Shown in pieces: positions 1-4,828 of a stretch of DNA of 5,062 nucleotides. How positions within the stretch are numbered: position 1 is the stretch's first letter; every line of letters starts with the position of its first letter. The notes below the pieces were generated by a model. That model saw only the letters and a list, made by a program, of their open reading frames with translations, searched no databases and was not told where the DNA came from. The position numbers and the translations under genes are program-made. The DNA comes from Immundisolibacteraceae bacterium (GTDB taxonomy: Bacteria; Pseudomonadota; Gammaproteobacteria; Immundisolibacterales; Immundisolibacteraceae). The stretch spans positions 1 through 5,062 of the forward strand of contig JAESTY010000222.1 of NCBI GenBank assembly GCA_016763355.1, read 5' to 3'.

Positions 1-14
1 AAAGAGGTTATTTG

Positions 15-38
15 GTGCGGGTGGTTTTTAGGCCGCAC
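15..38. other. GC-rich hairpin near the left edge
   Basis: GTGCGG at 15-20 is exactly complementary to CCGCAC at 33-38, with a 12-base loop. On the plus strand it is followed by a modestly T-rich stretch (TTGGTTTTC), so it could be a weak intrinsic terminator for a gene ending to the left of the window. No such gene can be recognised. Plus-strand frame 3 is open from the edge to a TGA at 57-59, but this is too short to judge. Confidence 0.25.
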
Positions 39-60
39 TTGGTTTTCATTGATGCATGAC

Positions 61-164
61 GTTCTTTTACTCTGTTCTAGCCGTACTTCCATGTACCGTG
101 GGTAAACTGAAACTCATGTCCTGCGGGCTCCTGCCCTTGTATCCTTCGGACGAACTAAGCGAAC
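61..164. ncRNA. Possible structured RNA of unknown class
   Basis: No convincing ORF explains this segment, but its short complementary elements nest in order. GTTC 61-64 faces GAAC 161-164, GTTC 74-77 faces GAAC 152-155, and GTCC 118-121 faces GGAC 148-151. Inside the last pair is the hairpin GGGC 125-128 / GCCC 133-136 with loop TCCT. A separate hairpin, GTAC 83-86 / GTAC 93-96, lies between. Together they would make a closed multi-branched fold of about 104 nt. The segment is also richer in G and C than the AT-rich sequence to its right. Each helix is only 4 bp, so chance pairing is a real alternative. I compared it from memory with 6S RNA, tmRNA, SRP RNA, RNase P RNA and tRNA and could not match it to any. 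The strand is undetermined. Confidence 0.2.
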
Positions 165-182
165 CCATATAGTAGAAAAAAA

Positions 183-478
183 CTATTGTAATTGAGCGTC
201 AATATCCATGCTCTCATGCAAAATACGGGCAATGATAATATGTTGACCGTCTGTCATTAAATAAATGATCAAATGTGAGCCATGATAGTGGATACACATC
301 GGCGGGGTAAACTCAAAACGCTCACGGCACATCAATGGATTATCAGTCAGAATCAAAAAGACCTTTTCTAATTCATTCGTGTATTTTATCGCTTGGGAGA
401 CACCCCATTTTTTTCAGTGTAGTACCAGATTTTCTTAAAGTCGATTTCAGCTAACCTTTTAAGCGTGTATTTAGCCAT
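183..478 (-). pseudogene. parE: ParE-type toxin, frameshifted
   Basis: The gene starts with ATG at 478-476, overlapping the antitoxin stop by 8 bases, the usual antitoxin-toxin coupling. Read straight it encodes only 30 residues and stops at 386. Adding one A to the run of seven A (T run on the plus strand, 408-414) restores a 98-residue protein ending in TAG at 183-185, the normal ParE length. The restored protein shows family hallmarks: an N-terminal helix ending IWYYTEKKWG, then QAIKYTNELEKVF, a central basic RERFEF stretch, the core strand HGSHLIIYLM, and the C-terminal signature ARILHESMDI. ParE proteins of the RelE/ParE fold poison DNA gyrase or, in some relatives, act otherwise. Only the frameshift separates this copy from an intact-looking toxin. 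It may be a true inactivating deletion, a sequencing error in a homopolymer, or a site where slippage makes a little full-length toxin. Confidence 0.85.
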
Positions 479-719
479 CAATTTGGCTTTCTTTCAGCAT
501 CCGTTTGGTGAAAGTCTTGATATCAAAATCTTTGACACCTTCGCTTTGTAAGCCTTGCGTGATAGCCTGTTGCATGGCTTCGATTTTCTGCTTGCGATCT
601 TGATCACGACGAATGAGATCGCGCACATAATCGCTACTGGTTGAATATTTTCCCTCATCTACGCGCTCTTGTATCCACGTACGCATTGGGTCGGGTAATG
701 AAATGTTTAATGTCGCCAT
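471..719 (-). CDS. parD: ParD-type antitoxin
   Basis: This 82-residue protein has the layout of ParD antitoxins. An N-terminal ribbon strand (residues 3-8, TLNISLP region) is followed by helices that form a ribbon-helix-helix DNA-binding dimer. The typical GKYSTSSDYVRDLIRRDQ segment spans residues 23-40. The charged C-terminal tail (about 50-82) would wrap around and neutralise the toxin. In this family the antitoxin, alone or with toxin, represses its own promoter. The start is well supported: AGGAGA lies at 727-732 on the minus strand, 7 bases before the ATG. The stop overlaps the start of the toxin remnant by 8 bases, so the two were one operon. Because the adjacent toxin is frameshifted, this antitoxin may now be solitary. 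It could persist as an autorepressor or as protection against related toxins. Confidence 0.9.
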   Translation of the reverse strand: MATLNISLPDPMRTWIQERVDEGKYSTSSDYVRDLIRRDQDRKQKIEAMQQAITQGLQSEGVKDFDIKTFTKRMLKESQIDG

Positions 720-740
720 AATAATATCTCCTAAAATCTA

Positions 741-770
741 AGTATGACAGGTATTGGCAAAGATTGCCAA
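741..770 (-). promoter_or_regulatory. Candidate promoter of the parDE operon
   Basis: Read on the minus strand, TTGGCA (770-765) matches the sigma-70 -35 consensus at 5 of 6 positions. It is followed after 18 bases by CATACT (746-741), a 4 of 6 match to the -10 box. Transcription would start around 734, just upstream of the AGGAGA ribosome binding site, giving a short leader. The -35 box lies inside the palindrome, consistent with repression by ParD binding. Confidence 0.45.
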
Positions 771-772
771 TA
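752..772. promoter_or_regulatory. Palindromic operator, probably bound by ParD
   Basis: Two perfect 9-base arms, TATTGGCAA (752-760) and TTGCCAATA (764-772), are separated by AGA. The palindrome sits 33 bases upstream of the parD start and overlaps the candidate -35 box. Position and symmetry fit a ribbon-helix-helix antitoxin operator. It lies between parD and the end of the decayed repeat unit at 777, so only parDE is an obvious target. Confidence 0.6.
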
Positions 773-776
773 TATT

Positions 777-1023
777 TTAGCTCTCAAACACTTTGTACAA
801 TTTCATAACATAATCCCAATGATCTTTACGGGCGGTTTTAATGCGTTGACCAATCCACCCCTGTATCATTCTATCCTTTAGTCCTTGGGGTTTTAAACTT
901 GTATTTATATTTACGGTTTCATCGTAATGCTTCTTCAATTCTTAATGCATACTGTTGATGGTGATGATTAATGCTTTTGGATCAACAGGCTTTTCTATCG
1001 TAGGTTTTTCAGCAATTCTCTAT
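777..1023 (-). pseudogene. Decayed seventh unit of the tandem helix-turn-helix repeat protein
   Basis: Directly downstream of the repeat-protein stop, a different minus-strand frame translates to another unit of the same family. The best-preserved part runs from about 893 to the TAA at 777-779 and includes KPQGLKDRMIQGWIGQ, then IKTARKDHWDYVMKLY and a final FES. It is colinear with unit six, which has GLTPDHISKWING and TARKDHLKYVMKLY. Further upstream the same frame has the linker-like EKPTIEKPVDPKALIITI, then an in-frame TAA directly before ELKKHYDET, and a TAG in the junction with the intact ORF. It also lacks the RTG turn and much of the loop. The parent gene therefore probably had at least seven units, and its last one was lost through frame change and stop codons. 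No start codon or ribosome binding site supports separate translation. Confidence 0.75.
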
Positions 1024-1102
1024 TCAGAAAAACTTGGAGTACCAAGATAGACGCTCGGCGTACAATTTCATTACATATTTTAAATGATCTTTACGAGCGG
1101 TT
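795..1102 (-). repeat. Duplicated DNA segment within the last two repeat units
   Basis: Positions 795-837 and 1060-1102 match at about 37 of 43 bases, including 19 of 20 in the block AATGATCTTTACG followed by A or G and GCGGTT. Both encode the end of a unit (ARKDHxxYVMKLY on the minus strand). The other units are far more diverged in DNA, so these two copies probably arose by a recent duplication or were homogenised by gene conversion. Confidence 0.7.
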
Positions 1103-2451
1103 GCTGTGTAGCCGTTAATCCATTTACTGATATGGTCGGGAGTTAATCCATCTGGTATTTTCTTTTTTCCTTTAAGTAAAGCAACCCCGCCTATCCCCGT
1201 CCTTTCATAGTATCGCTGTAAATCGCCCCTTGTTTTATCATCAATAACAATAGGTTGTTGTGGATGCCGTGCTAGTTTTTCACAAGCAGCAAATACAAAA
1301 TCAAGATGCTCTTTTTTGGCAGTGCGTTGTACCGACGATAACCAAGTGCTTATCATTTGTGTGCTTAAATCTTTTGGTTTATCTTCGGATTTTAATATGA
1401 GAGAAGGTAAAAATGTTTGCTCTTGATATTTTTTAAGCCATTTGAGTTGTTGCCCATTTATTATTGTATACCCCTCTTTAATCGTTCCTCTCGGATGGGA
1501 CTGTTTCTTTATAATTATCAAACGGTCGGGAGTGGCTTCCCATCGTTTAATAAAATAATTAAGCCAATCTTTTCGTATTCGCGATGTTTTTCCGCGCAGA
1601 AGGTTGCCCATTGCCTGCCCATAAATGCCATGTGGCTTATCAGGGTTGTTTCCACGTAATATACTGTGTACGCCAATGCCGGTTCTTTTAATATGAGCGT
1701 TTACCTCTTCACGTATTTCCTCTGATATTTCTTGGTATTTCGGGTTCTTGGGTACATCTACTTGATTGTTCAAGCTGGCGGTTTGTTCGTATAATTTGAT
1801 TATGCATTCCCAATGGTCTTTTCTTGCTGTCTTGTTTTTCCCTAACGTCCAACTACTAACAATGCCACTATTAAGTCCATCAGGGATTTTATTGCGCATT
1901 CCTCTTAATAGTGCCGATGTTCCTTTCCCCGTACGGGATTTATGGTTGTTGATTTGCTCAAGCATTCCCGCAGTTATTTTTTTGTATTCTGGCTTGTCGG
2001 GTGTGTTCTCCCATAGCTTTAGTACATAATTTAGTGATGAGGTTTTTGCGGTTTTGGTTGCACCGCTAGTCCATGAACCTATTTGGTGGCAGGTTAATTT
2101 ATTGGGTAAGTCATCTCGGCCTTTAATCAGGCGGGTTTCGCTAATACCTGTACGGATTGCATGGATTTTTAATTGTTTGATAATTTTCGGAGTGATAGTT
2201 GTGAATATTTCGTCCTTGTTTTTTAGCATCGCCCATGAATTCATTATAACTTTCATATGCAAAATTTGTGCACTCATAATCCTGCCTTTTATATAGGCAT
2301 TTATCATTCCACATGTTAACTCATCCGGTAATGTTCCTTGATCTTTCATATAAGTGATTAATGCCGCTGCGCCGCATCCTGTACGGTTGATTTGCTTGAC
2401 CATTTCATTGCGCATATCTTGAGTTACATTTATTCGTACATCTTCGCTCAT
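1024..2451 (-). CDS. Tandem helix-turn-helix-like repeat protein, unknown family
   Basis: This 475-residue protein is built from six diverged copies of one unit, roughly residues 5-80, 81-152, 153-230, 237-310, 325-395 and 399-466. A consensus unit has a first amphipathic helix ending RTG (23-25, 100-102, 173-175, 256-258, 417-419), a LLxG helix, a P-D/N-G-L turn, a helix of the form L-T-x-x-x-I-x-x-W-x-x-G, a basic TARKDH motif and a closing YVxKLY helix. The third-helix leucine (isoleucine in unit 4) falls at 45, 119, 193, 276, 362 and 436, so three of five intervals are exactly 74 residues and two carry longer linkers. The pattern resembles the five-helix phage-repressor (XRE) fold, with the I-x-x-W-x-x-G helix as recognition helix. 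I infer a sequence-specific DNA- or RNA-binding array in the cytoplasm. There is no signal peptide, membrane segment or enzymatic motif. Unit 5 lacks the RTG and final glycine, and unit 4 replaces tryptophan with leucine. The start lacks a clear Shine-Dalgarno sequence and may be nearly leaderless. The last ten residues (from about 466) look like frameshifted sequence. Confidence 0.85.
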   Translation of the reverse strand: MSEDVRINVTQDMRNEMVKQINRTGCGAAALITYMKDQGTLPDELTCGMINAYIKGRIMSAQILHMKVIMNSWAMLKNKDEIFTTITPKIIKQLKIHAIRTGISETRLIKGRDDLPNKLTCHQIGSWTSGATKTAKTSSLNYVLKLWENTPDKPEYKKITAGMLEQINNHKSRTGKGTSALLRGMRNKIPDGLNSGIVSSWTLGKNKTARKDHWECIIKLYEQTASLNNQVDVPKNPKYQEISEEIREEVNAHIKRTGIGVHSILRGNNPDKPHGIYGQAMGNLLRGKTSRIRKDWLNYFIKRWEATPDRLIIIKKQSHPRGTIKEGYTIINGQQLKWLKKYQEQTFLPSLILKSEDKPKDLSTQMISTWLSSVQRTAKKEHLDFVFAACEKLARHPQQPIVIDDKTRGDLQRYYERTGIGGVALLKGKKKIPDGLTPDHISKWINGYTATARKDHLKYVMKLYAERLSWYSKFF

Positions 2452-2460
2452 AATTTACAG

Positions 2461-2490
2461 CTTATGGTCAGTAAGTTAATGATGCGTCAA
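2461..2490 (-). promoter_or_regulatory. Candidate promoter of the tandem-repeat gene
   Basis: On the minus strand TTGACG (2490-2485) matches the -35 consensus at 5 of 6 positions. After 18 bases comes CATAAG (2466-2461), a 4 of 6 match to the -10 box. Only 9 bases separate this -10 from the ATG at 2451, so the transcript would have a leader of a few bases at most. That agrees with the absence of a Shine-Dalgarno sequence before the start. Confidence 0.35.
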
Positions 2491-2500
2491 AAAAACGCAT
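2482..2500. promoter_or_regulatory. Inverted repeat overlapping the candidate -35 box
   Basis: ATGCGT (2482-2487) and ACGCAT (2495-2500) are perfect complements around the 7-base spacer CAAAAAA. A further GCGT at 2505-2508 can pair with the ACGC of the right arm. Because the left arm overlaps the -35 element of the tandem-repeat gene, this is a plausible operator. It would lie upstream of the predicted transcript start, so an RNA hairpin role is less likely. Confidence 0.4.
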
Positions 2501-2538
2501 AAAAGCGTGATTTTCCCCATGTTTATAATTCAAGCTTA

Positions 2539-2560
2539 ATTGGGCTTATATTGGGTTTAT
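2539..2560. repeat. Tandem 11-bp direct repeat A
   Basis: ATTGGGCTTAT (2539-2549) is followed immediately by ATTGGGTTTAT (2550-2560), identical at 10 of 11 positions. A partial third copy, CTTAATTGGG, lies just before at 2535-2544. The period is close to one helical turn, so the copies face the same side of the DNA, as expected for sites bound by a modular or oligomeric regulator. It lies in the divergent region between the tandem-HTH gene and the coiled-coil gene. Confidence 0.6.
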
Positions 2561-2607
2561 TTTTAACTATTTGATTAATATTAGTTTTTTGATAGTGCAT
2601 AAAATAA

Positions 2608-2629
2608 AGATCAAATACAGATCAAATGT
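2608..2629. repeat. Tandem 11-bp direct repeat B
   Basis: AGATCAAATAC (2608-2618) is followed immediately by AGATCAAATGT (2619-2629), with the first nine bases identical. This is a second, unrelated 11-bp tandem pair in the same intergenic region, 48 bases from the end of the first. It lies about 100 bases upstream of the GTG at 2730. A role as regulator-binding sites is inferred from spacing and position only. Confidence 0.55.
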
Positions 2630-2643
2630 GATATTTCCATAAA

Positions 2644-2656
2644 CCTTATATTAAGG
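2644..2656. promoter_or_regulatory. Small palindrome over a -10-like sequence
   Basis: CCTTA (2644-2648) and TAAGG (2652-2656) are complementary around TAT. They enclose TATATT (2647-2652), which matches the -10 consensus at 5 of 6 positions on the plus strand. A second TATATT lies at 2666-2671. Neither has a good -35 box at 16-18 bases, so the promoter of the gene starting at 2730 is uncertain and may need an activator. Confidence 0.25.
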
Positions 2657-2729
2657 ATTTTCCCGTATATTATTAGCATATAGAGCCAATCAAAAGGCAT
2701 CTGTCAAAACGAGTAGTGGGGAAAGACAA

Positions 2730-3716
2730 GTGGGCATACCAAACGACACCAATATCAATGGTCAAGATAGCGCGGTGAACAATGTTTCCGCTGCGAATGC
2801 TGTGCAGGAGAGATTATTGCTAACTCTTTCTTCCATGGACTGTGATGGCATTACAGTTGGCCCTGGATATCAGCACAAATGTCCTCCAAAAGCCACGCAA
2901 TACCTGCTCGGTCTTGCTGAGAAAAAAGAGGCCGAAAAGAAAAAACACAATATTTTCCTTAAGCAAATTCAGGCTGATATACAAGCATTAAAAGCACAAA
3001 TTAAAGTTTTGTATGCCAAGATTGATGTCTTAAATGATAAGAAAAATGAAAATAAAGAGAAGTTTGATAAAAATAAAGAACGGATGGCGGAATTAAAGGC
3101 GCAGGGCAAGGAAGATTTACCTGAATATGTGGCCTTGCTTGCAGCGAATAATTTACTTGAAGACGAGAATAATGAAATTGATGCGGAAATTAAAGTCGTT
3201 GAGCATGATATTGATGAATTAGAGGAGAAAGTTAAAAAATTAGAAAATCGCTTGGAAAATGCGCTAACAAAGGCTGAGCAAACGCAAATTGTTCAACAAA
3301 CCTCAAAACTTGAAAATGGTAATGAAATCGTGAATATAGCTGTTGCAGATGCAACTACAGTTGAAGCGCGGCGTAGTATTTTGGTGGATAAGGAGTATGA
3401 AGAGGTTGATCTGGCAAATTATAATGTGGGGTCAAAAGAAGAGGCTGTTAATGTAGAAATGCTCCAAAATGCCCCGCTTGATGAAAGTGATTTATTTGAT
3501 TCGCTTATGGCGAAAACTAGTCTTGAATTAGCACAGGATACCAGTGTTTCTTATGCTAAAAGTGGTATTAAAGTCGATAGTATCGTGCCATCTTTTGAAA
3601 ATGCGGCAGCTCCATCAAGTGTTGCCTCACTAGAGGTTTCAACCGTTCATACGCCCGATGTTAGTATACCAAAAGGACTTGAAACTAAGGCCGTTGATTT
3701 TGGTAATTTAACTTAA
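2730..3716 (+). CDS. Orphan coiled-coil protein
   Basis: I do not recognise this 328-residue protein. Residues 1-60 are polar with two cysteines (C38, C51) and a GPGYQHKCPP segment. Residues about 62-186 form a strong coiled coil in two helices. The first has heptad positions I84, L87, I91, L94, I98 and L101. The second has I154, V157, I161, L164, V168, L171 and L175. They are separated by a loop around P131, so they could fold back as an antiparallel hairpin. Residues 190-328 are acidic, rich in Val, Ala, Ser and Asp, and probably extended. There is no signal peptide or membrane helix, so it is likely cytoplasmic, structural or an adaptor, or exported by a specialised route. The GTG start is preceded by GGGGA at 2718-2722; no ATG, GTG or TTG lies closely upstream in frame. 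It diverges from the tandem-HTH gene and may share its regulation. A 5-bp hairpin (3716-3733) fills the 17-base gap to the converging gene but lacks a U tract. Confidence 0.8.
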   Translation: MGIPNDTNINGQDSAVNNVSAANAVQERLLLTLSSMDCDGITVGPGYQHKCPPKATQYLLGLAEKKEAEKKKHNIFLKQIQADIQALKAQIKVLYAKIDVLNDKKNENKEKFDKNKERMAELKAQGKEDLPEYVALLAANNLLEDENNEIDAEIKVVEHDIDELEEKVKKLENRLENALTKAEQTQIVQQTSKLENGNEIVNIAVADATTVEARRSILVDKEYEEVDLANYNVGSKEEAVNVEMLQNAPLDESDLFDSLMAKTSLELAQDTSVSYAKSGIKVDSIVPSFENAAAPSSVASLEVSTVHTPDVSIPKGLETKAVDFGNLT

Positions 3717-3733
3717 CTTGCGGAAGTCCAAGT

Positions 3734-4372
3734 CTATTCCATTGCCGGAGGAGTTCGTGTCACAGCGGCAACGGTATTATCGGTTTGGTTATCGGTTTTT
3801 TTAGTCAGAGCATTAACCAAGTGCGGTAGTATATCAGTCCTATAGGCGATAATTAACTCTTTCATTACGGTACGGTTAATATATTTCTGATCATGAAGAT
3901 TTGTAATATTATCAACATCCTTTACGAACCGTCCATTAGCATAAATTGATATTTTTACCGTATTCGGGTCATGATCTTCATCATCAGCTATCATATGAGC
4001 CGCATCATGAAGTTTTACAGCAATCGTTTTTGTGGCATTCTTTGTTGCAGCAATTAGGTCTTTATTGCCACCACGAACTACGAGGGCTAAAAAATCATCG
4101 GAGAAGAGTTGTGGTCCATCCCTTTTAATTTTTGAGGTTGCATTGTTTCCTGTTAAATCAATATCACGAAAATACCCCTTACTGGGTAGCATTTTTCTTG
4201 TGAAGTTCATTTCCGTAGGTGCTGTTCGATCGTTATAGGCACCACGTGTGTTGCCGTTGTTGTCTTGAGCTAGAGCGGTATTAACTGCCCCGCTAGCCAA
4301 AAACACACTCGTAAGTACAGCTGGTTCGATATACTTTTTGTACGCGTTTTTAAAATTTTCTTTAATACTCAT
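3734..4372 (-). CDS. Small exported protein of unknown function
   Basis: This 212-residue protein begins with a Sec-type signal peptide. It has a lysine-rich n-region (K4, K8, K12, K13), a hydrophobic stretch of about residues 17-33, and an ALA motif with predicted cleavage after A35 (ALA-QDNN). The mature part starts with a disordered, Asn- and Arg-rich segment (about 36-85). A more folded-looking region follows (about 90-190), including FLALVVRGG, a His- and Asp-rich HDAAHMIADDEDHD at 122-135, the strand pair VKISIYANGRFVKDV, and a helix around 168-190. The tail is Thr- and Asn-rich. It would act in the periplasm or outside the cell. No enzyme family is recognised; the acidic His/Asp cluster could bind metal, but this is a guess. 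The start is secure: GGAGGAGG lies 5 bases before the ATG. The gene lies 94 bases downstream of the membrane-protein gene on the same strand, with a long inverted repeat between them. Confidence 0.8.
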   Translation of the reverse strand: MSIKENFKNAYKKYIEPAVLTSVFLASGAVNTALAQDNNGNTRGAYNDRTAPTEMNFTRKMLPSKGYFRDIDLTGNNATSKIKRDGPQLFSDDFLALVVRGGNKDLIAATKNATKTIAVKLHDAAHMIADDEDHDPNTVKISIYANGRFVKDVDNITNLHDQKYINRTVMKELIIAYRTDILPHLVNALTKKTDNQTDNTVAAVTRTPPAME

Positions 4373-4386
4373 AATAGCCTCCTCCT

Positions 4387-4438
4387 TGGTGGTCTATTTA
4401 TGTGTTTAATGTAAGAAAGTAACACATATTGACCACCA
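4387..4438. promoter_or_regulatory. Long two-part inverted repeat before the exported-protein gene
   Basis: TGGTGGTC (4387-4394) pairs exactly with GACCACCA (4431-4438), and inside it ATGTGTT (4400-4406) pairs exactly with AACACAT (4421-4427). The helices are joined by an asymmetric internal loop (5 bases against 3) and capped by a 14-base loop. On the minus strand the structure ends directly against the GGAGGAGG ribosome binding site of the gene starting at 4372. No U tract follows, so it is not a standard terminator. It could be a leader hairpin that affects ribosome access, an RNase processing site between two operon genes, or a double operator. Confidence 0.55.
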
Positions 4439-4466
4439 CTCGCAAGAAAATAATTAGGGTCGTATG

Positions 4467-4802
4467 TCAACCCCATAATGTTAAAATAAATGTATATTTA
4501 TGCATTGATAATTCAGTAACCGCATATTCATAGGGCGTAGAGCTTTCTATAAAAGCAAAACTTTCGCGCACCGCCTGAAAAAGGGCTTGTCGTGCAATAA
4601 ACATAATGATGGCTAGGGCAATCACGATTAGGCGAAAGACAATATGTTCAATGATCAGCCCAAGCCACGCGCCAATCAACACGCCAATGATGATAAAAAT
4701 CCAATGACCGCCAATGGCATTGCCAAATGCTGCGCCAACAATCCCCCCGAGAAAAGAAAATATCCCGCCTAATGGCCCGCCTTCTGGTTTTTTAGCACTC
4801 AT
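4467..4802 (-). CDS. Small glycine-zipper membrane protein
   Basis: This 111-residue protein has no recognised family. After a short polar head (MSAKKPEGGP), residues 11-32 are hydrophobic and glycine-rich (G12, G13, G19, G20, G23, G27, G31, G32), a glycine-zipper pattern that packs tightly in membranes. Two further hydrophobic segments follow, about 34-52 (FIIIGVLIGAWLGLI region) and 55-70 (VFRLIVIALAIIMFIA). Residues 71-111 are a mixed tail with little charge. It is probably an inner-membrane protein with two or three helices. The ATG at 4802 is preceded by AGGGG at 4816-4812, 9 bases upstream, within a small hairpin. It is upstream of, and possibly co-transcribed with, the exported-protein gene. 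Glycine-zipper helices occur in pore-forming, mechanosensitive and holin-like small proteins, but nothing here selects one of these. Confidence 0.7.
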   Translation of the reverse strand: MSAKKPEGGPLGGIFSFLGGIVGAAFGNAIGGHWIFIIIGVLIGAWLGLIIEHIVFRLIVIALAIIMFIARQALFQAVRESFAFIESSTPYEYAVTELSMHKYTFILTLWG

Positions 4803-4809
4803 TTGTATG

Positions 4810-4828
4810 CACCCCTGTTTGTGGGGCG
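4810..4828 (-). promoter_or_regulatory. Hairpin covering the ribosome binding site of the membrane-protein gene
   Basis: On the minus strand CCCC (4826-4823) can pair with GGGG (4815-4812), extended by a G-U and a C-G pair, around a 7-base loop. The GGGG is the only plausible Shine-Dalgarno sequence for the ATG at 4802. In the transcript it may therefore be partly hidden, and translation of sequence upstream could open it. Confidence 0.3.

Noticed and set aside
1..92. Partial frames at the left edge (plus-strand frame 3 to 59, minus-strand frame from 92)
   Set aside because: Both are under 31 codons within the window, with no recognisable protein and no usable start context.
169..186. ATAGT/ACTAT inverted repeat around a run of seven A as a parDE terminator
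   Set aside because: The stem is a weak AT-rich 5 bp and the T run falls in the loop instead of after the stem.
1417..2296. Three plus-strand ORFs (1417-1659, 1766-2029, 2054-2296)
   Set aside because: They lie antisense inside the tandem-repeat gene, whose repeated motifs prove the minus-strand frame. They recur because the repeated units give similar antisense frames.
2535..2629. 11-bp tandem repeats as a CRISPR array or plasmid iteron origin
   Set aside because: Repeats are far too short and lack spacers for CRISPR. Two different pairs, no replication initiator gene and no DnaA box argue against an iteron origin.
3716..3733. ACTTG/CAAGT hairpin between converging genes as a bidirectional terminator
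   Set aside because: The stem is only 5 bp with an 8-base loop and no T run on either side.
3946..4238. Two plus-strand ORFs inside the exported-protein gene
   Set aside because: The minus-strand gene has a clear signal peptide and strong ribosome binding site; the plus-strand frames have neither and overlap each other.
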